A stretch of DNA of 7,351 bases from Clostridia bacterium. GTDB lineage: Bacteria > Bacillota > Clostridia > Christensenellales > Aristaeellaceae. The position numbers were made by a program, and so were the translations under genes. The stretch is taken from positions 1 through 7,351 of the forward strand of contig CAAEEC010000369.1 in the NCBI GenBank assembly GCA_900754755.1, read 5' to 3'. Positions 1 through 7,220 of the stretch are shown here, piece by piece; within the stretch, counting starts at the first letter, position 1; every line of letters starts with the position of its first letter. The notes beneath the pieces are model-generated. The model had not been told where the DNA came from and did no database searches. It saw only the letters and a list, made by a program, of their open reading frames with translations.

Positions 1-2
1 GC

Positions 3-344
3 CATGAGATGACGCTGCTGTTCCGCATCATCCTGCCGCTATCCACGGCCTCATTGGCGACGTTCGGCCTGTTTTACGCGGTGGGCCTGTGGAACACCTA
101 TATGTCGGCGTTGCTCTACATTCCGGATAACGCCAAGTGGCCCATCCAGGTGCTGCTGCGCCAGATTGTGTATGTATCCTCCAGCATCGGCGACGATTCG
201 GAGATCACCAGCGAAGTCGCGCTGCTGTCCCAGAGCATCAAGATGGCGGTCATCCTGGTGGCCACGGTGCCGATCGTGTGCGTATATCCCTTTTTGCAAA
301 AGCACTTCACCAAGGGTATTTTGGTGGGCGCTGTAAAGGGATAA
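3..344 (+). CDS. Carbohydrate ABC transporter permease, C-terminal part (LplB/YtcP type)
   Basis: This is the C-terminal ~113 residues of an inner-membrane permease of a sugar ABC importer; the 5' end lies outside the window. The frame is open from the left edge and ends with TAA at 342-344. Near its start it shows the end of the EAA loop, the cytoplasmic helix that docks on the ATPase, ending in the typical I-LP pattern (RIILPLS), followed by a hydrophobic helix containing GLFYAVGLWN. The last membrane segment (about 25 residues ending VCVYPFLQ) and the tail KGILVGAVKG are characteristic of the LplB/YtcP-like family of binding-protein-dependent permeases. A solute-binding protein gene follows 60 nt downstream on the same strand, as expected. 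Substrate is unknown; the family handles oligosaccharides and sugar derivatives. No ATPase gene is visible; such systems often share an MsmK-like ATPase encoded elsewhere. The ATG at 9 is internal, not the true start. Confidence 0.9.
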   Translation, partial: HEMTLLFRIILPLSTASLATFGLFYAVGLWNTYMSALLYIPDNAKWPIQVLLRQIVYVSSSIGDDSEITSEVALLSQSIKMAVILVATVPIVCVYPFLQKHFTKGILVGAVKG

Positions 345-356
345 GGTGCGAAGCTT

Positions 357-370
357 TGCGCGCAAGCGCA
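357..370 (+). other. Small GNRA-loop hairpin between permease and binding-protein genes
   Basis: TGCGC, loop GCAA, GCGCA: a 5-bp GC-rich stem closed by a GNRA tetraloop, in the 60-nt gap between the permease stop and the binding-protein start. It has no T-tract, so it is not a terminator. Hairpins in this position in sugar-importer operons are known to protect the binding-protein part of the mRNA after processing; that role here is inference. Confidence 0.35.
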
Positions 371-390
371 TAGGCATATCATTCTTTATT

Positions 391-397
391 AAGGAGG
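391..397 (+). promoter_or_regulatory. Ribosome binding site of the solute-binding protein gene
   Basis: AAGGAGG, seven nt before the ATG at 405. It is a near-perfect Shine-Dalgarno match, suits a highly translated binding protein, and fixes the start codon. Confidence 0.85.
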
Positions 398-404
398 CAA
401 CCCC

Positions 405-1895
405 ATGAAACAACGGAACCTGTTTGCGCGGTGGCTCACCCTGGCGCTGGCGCTCGTCCTGGCGCTGACCTGTGTGCCGGCTTTCGCCGAGGAAGCCGCG
501 GAAGAACCCCTGGAAGTGACCATGTACCTGGGCTGCGGCGTGGTGGAATTCCCGCCGGATGGCAACGAAATTGAGCTGATGATCGAAGAATACACTGGCG
601 TGGATCTGAAGATCAATGCGTATTCCGGCACTGTGCTGCACGAGATGATGCCCACGCTGATCGCGGGCGGCGATTTGCCCATGGTGGTCAACGTTGGCGG
701 AAGCCAGCTGAGCAAGAGCTACATGATCAACGCCATGCGTTCCGGTGAATTCTGGGATGTGACGGATTACATCTATTCGCTGGATAACTTTAAGGACATC
801 AATCCGCTGGCCCTGAGCAACTATGCCATCGACGGGCGTCTGTATGGCCTGCCGCTGGAGCGCGGCCTGAGCCGCGACGCGCTGACCTATCGCTATGACT
901 GGCTGCAGAACCTGGGCCTGGAAGAACCCAAGACCGTGGAAGACGTGGTGAACATGTTCCTGGCCTTCACCAATGACGACCCGGATGGCAACGGCGAGGA
1001 CGATACCTATGGCACAGTGACTAGCCCGCTGTTCCAAATTGCGATTCACCTGGGCGCGCCCAACAACTGGGCCTATGAAGACGGCACCATGGTGAAAATG
1101 CAACTGACGGATGAATATAAGGAAGCGTTGGAAATCTGCCGCAACCTCTATGAGCAGGGCGCGATCCATCCGGAATTTGCCATTCGCGAGCGCGCGGATT
1201 ATGAGGCGGACTTTACCAACGGCAAGGCCGGCAGCTATTGGGACGTCAGCACGGGCATTTCGGCGTTCCAGACCCGTATGATCGAAGAGGACGCTGTTCT
1301 CCATGCTACCAACCTGTTTACCAATGAAGCGGGCGAATGCTTCACCAGCGCTGGCCGCGGCAACAACGGCGTGCTGCTGTTCAGCAAAAAGGCCATTCCG
1401 GATGAAGAAACGCTGGAAAAGGTGATCAACATCTTCGATCGCCTGGCTGATGAGGAAATGTGCAACCTGCTGGCACTGGGCGTGGAAGGCATCAACTACG
1501 AAGTGATTGATGGCGTGGCGCACATGATTCCGGAAAACGATACCTATTGGCAGGAAATGATTTACAACCCCTATTCTATTCCGCTGGCGGTTCGCTGGCC
1601 CAATCTGCGCACCATGCCCGTGGAATACGATTATGGCGATCAGCGCAACCTGGAGATCATTGAAGAGAACGAGCCCTACGCCGTGGCCGACCCCACGCTG
1701 GGCCTGATTTCGGAACTGTACAACGAGATCGGCGGCGATTTGGATACGCTCCTGAGCGATGCGGCGACCCTGTATATCATGGGCGAAATCGATATGGAAG
1801 AATACGAAAACCGCATGCAGCAGTGGCGCGACCAGGGTGGTGACGACATCGCGGCGGAATACGCTGAGCTGTATGAGGCCGCGCAGCAGGCGTAA
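405..1895 (+). CDS. Extracellular solute-binding protein of a carbohydrate ABC transporter (family 1, LplA-like)
   Basis: A 496-residue secreted receptor that captures a sugar or oligosaccharide and delivers it to the upstream permease. The N-terminus is a classical signal peptide: basic MKQRNLFARW, an Ala/Leu-rich core, then cleavage expected after AFA at residue 28, followed by an acidic mature start (EEAAEEPLEV). The mature part fits the bacterial family-1 binding-protein fold in length and order. Residues 192-203 (DPDGNGEDDTYG) form an Asp/Asn-rich loop like the calcium-binding loops seen in many LplA-type proteins. The end (EYENRMQQWRDQGGDDIAAE) matches the amphipathic C-terminal helix of the same group. 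Cys23 sits in the signal peptide but with Thr before it and no proper lipobox, so the protein looks like a signal-peptidase-I substrate instead of a lipoprotein, unusual for a Gram-positive-type importer. The start is fixed by AAGGAGG at 391-397. It is co-oriented with the permease and probably last in its operon. Substrate unknown. Confidence 0.92.
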   Translation: MKQRNLFARWLTLALALVLALTCVPAFAEEAAEEPLEVTMYLGCGVVEFPPDGNEIELMIEEYTGVDLKINAYSGTVLHEMMPTLIAGGDLPMVVNVGGSQLSKSYMINAMRSGEFWDVTDYIYSLDNFKDINPLALSNYAIDGRLYGLPLERGLSRDALTYRYDWLQNLGLEEPKTVEDVVNMFLAFTNDDPDGNGEDDTYGTVTSPLFQIAIHLGAPNNWAYEDGTMVKMQLTDEYKEALEICRNLYEQGAIHPEFAIRERADYEADFTNGKAGSYWDVSTGISAFQTRMIEEDAVLHATNLFTNEAGECFTSAGRGNNGVLLFSKKAIPDEETLEKVINIFDRLADEEMCNLLALGVEGINYEVIDGVAHMIPENDTYWQEMIYNPYSIPLAVRWPNLRTMPVEYDYGDQRNLEIIEENEPYAVADPTLGLISELYNEIGGDLDTLLSDAATLYIMGEIDMEEYENRMQQWRDQGGDDIAAEYAELYEAAQQA

Positions 1896-1919
1896 GCCAA
1901 CGTTAGAAGAATTTGGATT

Positions 1920-1953
1920 TTTGAGGCTGCCGAAAAATATCGGCAGCCTCAAA
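1920..1953 (+). terminator. Perfect 14-bp hairpin after the binding-protein gene, probable terminator with weak tail
   Basis: Arms 1920-1933 and 1940-1953 pair perfectly over 14 bp (core GAGGCTGCCGA / TCGGCAGCCTC) with a 6-nt A-rich loop. It begins 24 nt after the TAA of the binding-protein gene. The sequence after the stem (AAACCGTTTG) lacks a proper T-run, so termination may be Rho-assisted, or the hairpin may mainly protect the 3' end of the transporter mRNA. The strand assignment is by position. Confidence 0.6.
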
Positions 1954-1981
1954 CCGTTTGTGCCCCGTGATTTGCCAAGAC

Positions 1982-2017
1982 AAAAATCCGCCGCGAAGAA
2001 AACCCTCGCGGCGGATT
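1982..2017 (-). terminator. Intrinsic terminator of guaB
   Basis: Read on the minus strand, it starts 14 nt after the guaB stop: a 12-bp GC-rich stem (2017-2006 paired with 1996-1985, core TCCGCCGCGA/TCGCGGCGGA) with a 9-nt loop, running straight into TTTTT (complement of 1982-1986). This is a textbook Rho-independent terminator. On the plus strand the tail is T-poor, so it should act in one direction only. Confidence 0.88.
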
Positions 2018-2031
2018 GGCTTATGCAGGAA

Positions 2032-3545
<1,514 letters not shown>

Positions 3546-3549
<4 letters not shown>

Positions 3550-4283
3550 GTTAATTCCTCGACATACTCCGCCGGCGGCGTCGCCACACTTTCCGGGGTT
3601 GGCGCGGCGGTGATGGCGGCAAAGAGCCAGAAGGCGAAGGCCAGAATCAGCACGCACAGCCCGCAAAATAGCGCGCGCACCCCCTTGCGCACGGAAAAGC
3701 GAGGCTTTTCCGCGCCGCGCAAATCGGCCTCGAAGGTGCGGAGCAGCGCGCCCATATCCGGGGCGGCGGTATCGGTGCGGCTTAGCTCGCGCCGTGCGGC
3801 GCGGGCCATGGTTTTATCGAAGGGCAGGTTGCCCAGCGCGCGGTTGAAATTCGCCTGGGCGGCAGCCATCATTGCGCGCGCCGCCTGGCGGGAAACGCCC
3901 AGCGCGCGGCCCGCGTCGCCCGAGCCGAGGCCGCAGCCATAGCGCAGGAGCAATAGGCGGCGGGTTTCCGGCTTTTCCGCCGCGAGCCATGCGCCCACCT
4001 CGCCATTGTCGCCCGGCAACTCAAAGCAGCGGAAATCCGGCGGATATTCCTCGCGGTCGCGCCGGGAAAGCTGGCCCAGGGATTGCTCCACCACGGCGTG
4101 GCGGATGCTGTCGCGGAAGGGCACATCGTCCCCCAGCGAAAGATAGGCCGAGCGCATGGCGGATAGGAGGGCGTATTCGGCCAGCTCCGCGTTTTCCGTG
4201 ATCGCGTGCGCCATGCGGAACAGCTCGCGGCAGTGCGGCGTGAGGCGCGAAAGATACTTTTGTAAGGTTACATTTTCTGCCAT
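3546..4283 (-). CDS. Sigma-70/ECF-like protein with C-terminal transmembrane anchor (putative)
   Basis: A 245-residue protein I cannot name, but whose layout reads as an ECF-type sigma factor tied to the membrane. Residues ~7-50 (e.g. FRMAHAITENAELAEYALL) resemble sigma region 2.1-2.2; residues ~55-76 (PFRDSIRHAVVEQSLGQLSR) resemble the region 2.4 helix. Residues ~95-150 resemble region 4, with ETRRLLLLRYGCGLGSGDAG and then a helix-turn-helix ALGVSRQAARAMM. The recognition helix has lost most basic residues seen in active ECF factors (usually TVKSRLxRAR), so DNA binding may be weak or lost. A linker leads to KPRFSVRKG and one hydrophobic helix (~203-226), with a short Pro/Glu-rich tail outside. 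By the positive-inside rule the sigma-like part is cytoplasmic. It starts 17 nt after the sugar-kinase stop, with GAGGA just before the ATG, so it is operonic. It could be a membrane-held regulator or a sigma-derived scaffold. The family resemblance is my reading of the sequence, not a database match. Confidence 0.6.
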
Positions 4284-4300
4284 AGTTCCTCGCGGCTTGT

Positions 4301-5830
4301 TCAGCCATCGCTTTGCCGCAGGGCGGCGATCTCGTCGTACAGCGGCTTGAGTTGGGCGTACATCCGGGCGTAAATGGGGTAAATCTCGCGGTACTTTTCC
4401 ATCCAGGCCTCGTTGGGCTCGTGCGTGGAGCGCGTGCGCGCCATTTTCGCGCCCTGCGCGTAGTCCTCAAACAGGCCCACGCCCACGCCCGCGGCGATGG
4501 CCGCGCCCAGGCTGGTGCATTCGCCAGGCGCGGAATGCACGCGCGTTTGCGTGCCGAAAACCGAGGCCAGAATGTTCGGCCACAGGCCGCTGCGCGCGCC
4601 GCCGCCCGCCAGCGTTATGCTGTGCTGGCGGCCGTCCAGCTCTTGCATGATCTGGTAGCAAGAATTCAGCGCGAAGGCGATGCCCTCGTATACGGCGCGG
4701 GCCACGTGCCGGCGGTTGTGATAGAGCGTGAAGCCGAGCAGACAGCCGCGGGTATTCTCGTCCCAATAGGGCGTGCGTTCGCCCATCAGCGTGGGCAGGA
4801 ACAGCACGCCTTCCGCGCCGGGCGCGACGCTGCGCGCCAGATTTTCCACCACGGAGATTTCCGCCGCCGAACCGCTGCCGCCGGAAAAGAAGTTTTCCAG
4901 CGCCCAGTTGAAGGCTGCCGCGCCGCATTGCACGGTGCCGATCATGTGGTTGAACTTCCCGTCCATATCCGTGACGTTGAAGATGCGCGCCTGCGGATCG
5001 AGCATGGGCTCTTCCGTGAGCTGGCTCACCCATGCGCTGGAGCCGATGTAGCAATAGGCGTAGCCTGGCTCGTACAGGCCCGCGCCGCGCGCGGTACACG
5101 CGCCATCGCCGCCGCCGATGGCTACGGGCGTGCCCGCGTGCAGGCCCGTGCGCTTGGACGCTTCGCGCGAAATGCGGCCGCGGATGTCGTGCCCGGCCAG
5201 GATACGCGGCATGCGCGCGATGGGAATGTCCAGCGCTTGCAGGAGCGATTCCGCCCACTGCTTTTTGTGGATGTCCATGCAACAGGTGAGCGACGCGTCA
5301 GAATAATCGGTGTAACCGAATTTCCCGGTGAGGTGCCCGTAGATATAGTCCTTGACGTTCATCCACCAGCAGGTGTTTTTGTAGACTTCCGGCAATTTTT
5401 CGCGGAACCAGAGGATTTTGGGCAAGGTGTAGTGCGTGTTCAGCCGGTTGCCGGTGAGGGCGTAAAACGCCTCCGGCTCGATCACGCGGCCGATCTTTTC
5501 CACTTCCGCGCCGGTGCGCGAATCGGAATGGATGATGTTCGGATGCAAAGCGCGGCCGTCCGCCGCCACGGGGATGCATCCGTTCATCGTGCCAGATAGG
5601 CCCAGGCAGGCGATGCGCACGGGAGGGACCTGCATCAACAGTTCATGGATGCCGTCGCACGCGGCGGCGAGGATGGCGTCGGGATCCTGCTCAGCCCAGC
5701 CAGGGCGGGGGTATGCCGTGGGGTAGCCGCGGCGCACGGAGCACAGCGCGTCGCCCGTGGCGGAAAATACGGTGCATTTTACGCCTGTGGTGCCCGCGTC
5801 GCAGGTGAGAAGCAGGTCGTGTTCAGCCAT
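4301..5830 (-). CDS. FGGY-family carbohydrate kinase (xylulokinase-like)
   Basis: Cytoplasmic ATP-dependent sugar kinase of about 509 residues, the usual FGGY length, with the two-lobed actin-like fold. The N-terminal phosphate loop is DAGTTGVKC (residues 11-19). SGTMNGCIPV (79-88) occupies the position of the substrate-binding MHG motif of xylulokinases. GGGDGACTARGAG (239-251) carries the expected catalytic base Asp242. GERTPYWDENTRG (350-362) and EGIAFAL (382-388) are conserved FGGY stretches, and LAGGGARSGLWPNILASVFG (407-426) is the family's C-terminal signature and adenosine site. The substrate may be D-xylulose, but the Asn in place of His in the MHG motif leaves L-ribulose, gluconate or another polyol possible, so I give no symbol. 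I chose ATG 5830 over an in-frame TTG at 5836; GAGGAGG lies at 5841-5847. It sits 64 nt after a small membrane-protein gene and 17 nt before the sigma-like gene, probably in one operon. Confidence 0.9.
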   Translation of the reverse strand: MAEHDLLLTCDAGTTGVKCTVFSATGDALCSVRRGYPTAYPRPGWAEQDPDAILAAACDGIHELLMQVPPVRIACLGLSGTMNGCIPVAADGRALHPNIIHSDSRTGAEVEKIGRVIEPEAFYALTGNRLNTHYTLPKILWFREKLPEVYKNTCWWMNVKDYIYGHLTGKFGYTDYSDASLTCCMDIHKKQWAESLLQALDIPIARMPRILAGHDIRGRISREASKRTGLHAGTPVAIGGGDGACTARGAGLYEPGYAYCYIGSSAWVSQLTEEPMLDPQARIFNVTDMDGKFNHMIGTVQCGAAAFNWALENFFSGGSGSAAEISVVENLARSVAPGAEGVLFLPTLMGERTPYWDENTRGCLLGFTLYHNRRHVARAVYEGIAFALNSCYQIMQELDGRQHSITLAGGGARSGLWPNILASVFGTQTRVHSAPGECTSLGAAIAAGVGVGLFEDYAQGAKMARTRSTHEPNEAWMEKYREIYPIYARMYAQLKPLYDEIAALRQSDG

Positions 5831-5840
5831 AATCAAAAAC

Positions 5841-5847
5841 CCTCCTC
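5841..5847 (-). promoter_or_regulatory. Ribosome binding site of the sugar-kinase gene
   Basis: GAGGAGG on the minus strand, 10 nt before the ATG at 5830 and 4 nt before an alternative TTG at 5836. The ATG spacing is slightly long but more plausible than the very short spacing to TTG. Confidence 0.65.
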
Positions 5848-5853
5848 GTCGGT

Positions 5854-5870
5854 TTGCGCGTCGTTGCGCG
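5854..5870 (-). repeat. Tandem 7-bp direct repeat upstream of the kinase gene
   Basis: TTGCGCG occurs at 5854-5860 and again at 5864-5870, exactly 10 bp apart (one helical turn). On the mRNA the same bases can also form a 5-bp GCGCG/CGCGC hairpin. It lies in the 64-nt gap between the membrane-protein gene and the kinase Shine-Dalgarno. It could be an operator or an mRNA processing stem, or chance in GC-rich DNA. Confidence 0.3.
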
Positions 5871-5894
5871 CTTTCGTACTATGTACAATACAGA

Positions 5895-6248
5895 TCACTT
5901 TTTTCGCCGGTTTTTTTCCACACCAGCCGCGCCGCCCAGCAGCCCGGCCAAAAATGCCACGGCGCAACTGCCGCCGGTGGGAAGCGTGCCCACAAAAAGG
6001 GCGTAAACCACGCACAGCGCGCCCACGGGCGGTATCCAGGCGAGCAAGCCATGCACGCCCCTGCGCACGCTGGCATAGGCGCACGCCAAGCCCGCCAGGG
6101 GCACCACGCCATAGAGGCATGCGCCCTGCGCCACGGAATAGGGCTGCACCCATAGGGGCACAAAAACGCACAGCGCGCAGCACAGCAGCATGGCGCCCCA
6201 TTCGGCCGCCCACACGAGCGGCCACGGAAAATGCCGTTCCTTCTTCAT
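5895..6248 (-). CDS. Small four-helix membrane protein, unknown function
   Basis: A 117-residue hydrophobic protein of no family I recognise. Four membrane segments can be read at about residues 11-33, 40-60, 66-89 and 93-110. Both ends are basic (MKKERHFPWP at the start, EKNRRKK at the end), placing both termini in the cytoplasm. It has seven cysteines (23, 24, 27, 44, 56, 79, 95), most inside helices. The start is set by the promoter: a near-consensus sigma-A promoter at 6255-6283 predicts transcription from 6248, the A of the ATG, so the mRNA would be leaderless; indeed no Shine-Dalgarno precedes this ATG. An in-frame TTG at 6275 would add nine residues but lies upstream of the -10 box and has no ribosome site. 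No terminator separates it from the sugar kinase, so it is probably the first gene of the operon. Transport, regulation or scaffolding are all possible; nothing in the sequence decides. Confidence 0.75.
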   Translation of the reverse strand: MKKERHFPWPLVWAAEWGAMLLCCALCVFVPLWVQPYSVAQGACLYGVVPLAGLACAYASVRRGVHGLLAWIPPVGALCVVYALFVGTLPTGGSCAVAFLAGLLGGAAGVEKNRRKK

Positions 6249-6254
6249 GCAACC

Positions 6255-6283
6255 ATTATACCTGCGAATGCGCAAGATTTCAA
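6255..6283 (-). promoter_or_regulatory. Sigma-A promoter of the membrane protein/kinase/sigma-like operon
   Basis: On the minus strand, -35 TTGAAA (complement of 6278-6283), 17-nt spacer, -10 TATAAT (complement of 6255-6260), 11 of 12 consensus bases. Standard geometry puts +1 at 6248, the first base of the ATG. The -35 box lies within a 10-bp-period direct repeat (GATTTCA/GATTTTCA). Confidence 0.85.
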
Positions 6284-6293
6284 GGGATTTTCA
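6276..6293 (+). repeat. 10-bp-period direct repeat, possible regulator site
   Basis: GATTTCA at 6276-6282 is followed by GATTTTCA at 6286-6293, their starts 10 bp apart. Such spacing suits an OmpR/PhoB-type dimer binding head to tail. The repeat covers the -35 box of the minus-strand operon promoter and lies beside the response-regulator promoter. The assignment as a binding site is inference. Confidence 0.3.
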
Positions 6294-6304
6294 CGGGTAA
6301 ATCC
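6285..6304. repeat. Inverted repeat between the divergent promoters
   Basis: GGATTT (6285-6290) and AAATCC (6299-6304) form a 6-bp dyad with an 8-nt spacer, lying between the two divergent -35 boxes. Seven T follow at 6307-6313 on the plus strand, so it could act as a weak terminator for antisense transcripts or as an operator. Confidence 0.3.
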
Positions 6305-6315
6305 GGTTTTTTTGC

Positions 6316-6344
6316 TTGACAGGTATGCAAAGAAATGATACCGT
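6316..6344 (+). promoter_or_regulatory. Candidate distal promoter of the response-regulator gene
   Basis: A perfect -35 TTGACA (6316-6321), 17-nt spacer, and weak -10 TACCGT (6339-6344) preceded by TG at 6336-6337, as in extended -10 promoters. Start would be near 6351, leaving a leader of about 140 nt that begins with a GC hairpin (GCGGC 6353-6357 / GCCGC 6364-6368). The weak -10 suggests need for an activator, possibly autoregulation. Confidence 0.5.
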
Positions 6345-6400
6345 TAATGGGGGCGGCGGGCGAGCCGCGCGCCAGATTGATAGGGCTATATCCGGGGAAT

Positions 6401-6430
6401 TTAAACGGCGAAGGAAAGGTTATTTATACT
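6401..6430 (+). promoter_or_regulatory. Candidate proximal promoter of the response-regulator gene
   Basis: -10 TATACT (6425-6430) with a poor -35 TTAAAC (6401-6406) at 18-nt spacing; start near 6437 and a ~54-nt leader. A second -10-like TACAAT at 6460-6465 has no good -35. Offered as an alternative to the distal promoter. Confidence 0.3.
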
Positions 6431-6477
6431 TGCGCCATACTTCTGACAAAGAAATGCGTTACAATTGAAAAAAAGAC

Positions 6478-6484
6478 GGGAGGA
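6478..6484 (+). promoter_or_regulatory. Ribosome binding site of the response-regulator gene
   Basis: GGGAGGA, 6 nt before the ATG at 6491. It fixes the start and argues against the longer in-frame start at 6335, which has no ribosome site. Confidence 0.8.
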
Positions 6485-6490
6485 AAGTCT

Positions 6491-7198
6491 ATGGAAGAAT
6501 ATCGGGGTTGCCGCGTTCTGGTCGCGGATGACGATCCGAACGTACACCAATCGCTCAACGCGTATTTCAAGCGCGAAGGATATTTGATGCTCTCCGCCTA
6601 TGACGGGGAACAGGCCCTGCGGCAGGAGACGGAAGCCCATCCGGACATCATCATTTTGGATATCATGATGCCGAAAAAGGACGGGTTGCAGGTGTGCCGG
6701 GAGGTGCGCAAGAATTCCAACGTTCCCATCATTATGCTTTCGGCCAAGGGCGAAGAGTTCGATAAGCTCATCGGGTTGGAATTGGGGGCGGACGATTACA
6801 TCACCAAGCCGTTCAGCCCGCGCGAAGTGGTGGCGCGGGTGAAAGCCGTGCTGCGCCGTATGCGCGAAATGCACGATGAAAGCCGCGCTTCGCGCGTGGT
6901 AGTAGACAATTTGGAAATCGATATGAACGCGTTCCAGGTGAAGCTGGACGGGCAGATCATCCCCTGCACGCCCAAGGAAATCGAAATCATCTGGACGCTG
7001 GCCAAGAATCCGGGCATGGTATTCAGCCGGGAGCACCTGCTTAAGACCATCTGGGGCTATGATTTCTTGGGGGATACGCGCGCGGTGGACAGCCACATCA
7101 AGCGCATCCGCGCCAAATTGTGCAAGCCGAGCAACCATTGGGAAATCAGCACCGTTTGGGGAATAGGGTATCGCTTTGAAAAGTTGGAAGAGGATTAG
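6491..7198 (+). CDS. OmpR/PhoB-family response regulator transcription factor
   Basis: A 235-residue cytoplasmic DNA-binding regulator, the output half of a two-component system. The receiver domain (about 7-122) has the acidic pocket Asp13-Asp14-Asp15, the phosphoacceptor Asp57 in IIILDIMMP, the switch Ser84 (MLSAKG), Tyr103 and the invariant Lys106 (ITKPFSP), so it should be phosphorylated. A short linker (MREMHDESRAS) leads to a winged-helix domain (about 136-230) with TPKEIEIIWTLAKNPGMVFS, the recognition-helix region DTRAVDSHIKRIRAKL, and the wing WGIGYRFE. This is the standard WalR/ResD/VanR layout with no missing key residue. The start at 6491 is set by GGGAGGA at 6478-6484. The histidine kinase begins within a few nt of its stop, so the two are translationally coupled and surely partners. 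It is transcribed divergently from the sugar-kinase operon and could control it. The stimulus is unknown. Confidence 0.96.
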   Translation: MEEYRGCRVLVADDDPNVHQSLNAYFKREGYLMLSAYDGEQALRQETEAHPDIIILDIMMPKKDGLQVCREVRKNSNVPIIMLSAKGEEFDKLIGLELGADDYITKPFSPREVVARVKAVLRRMREMHDESRASRVVVDNLEIDMNAFQVKLDGQIIPCTPKEIEIIWTLAKNPGMVFSREHLLKTIWGYDFLGDTRAVDSHIKRIRAKLCKPSNHWEISTVWGIGYRFEKLEED

Positions 7199-7220
7199 CG
7201 CCTTGCTGGGCGGGCGCTCG

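Noticed and set aside
51..1952. Very long open frame (633 codons) on the minus strand across the permease end, binding-protein gene and hairpin
   Set aside because: It lies antisense to two clear genes, reads as His/Gln/Val-rich low-similarity protein, has no ribosome site, and runs through the hairpin at 1920-1953. It follows from GC-rich third positions of the real genes.
4021..4470. Minus-strand frame bridging the kinase end and sigma-like gene start
   Set aside because: It is Arg/Pro/Ala-rich with no domain, in a different frame from two better-supported genes that already account for the DNA.
4313..5599. 428-codon plus-strand open frame antisense to the sugar kinase
   Set aside because: It is fully inside the kinase gene on the other strand, rich in Arg, Ala and His, with no ribosome site or recognisable motif.
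6325..6468. Short upstream frame (about 47 codons, starting MQRNDTVNG) in the response-regulator leader
   Set aside because: It begins within the candidate promoter, has no ribosome site, and its protein is Arg/Gly-rich with no feature; likely chance.
6335..6490. In-frame 52-residue N-terminal extension of the response regulator from ATG 6335
   Set aside because: Receiver domains start where the 6491 start places it; 6335 has no ribosome site and lies inside the candidate promoter spacer, while 6491 has GGGAGGA at ideal spacing.
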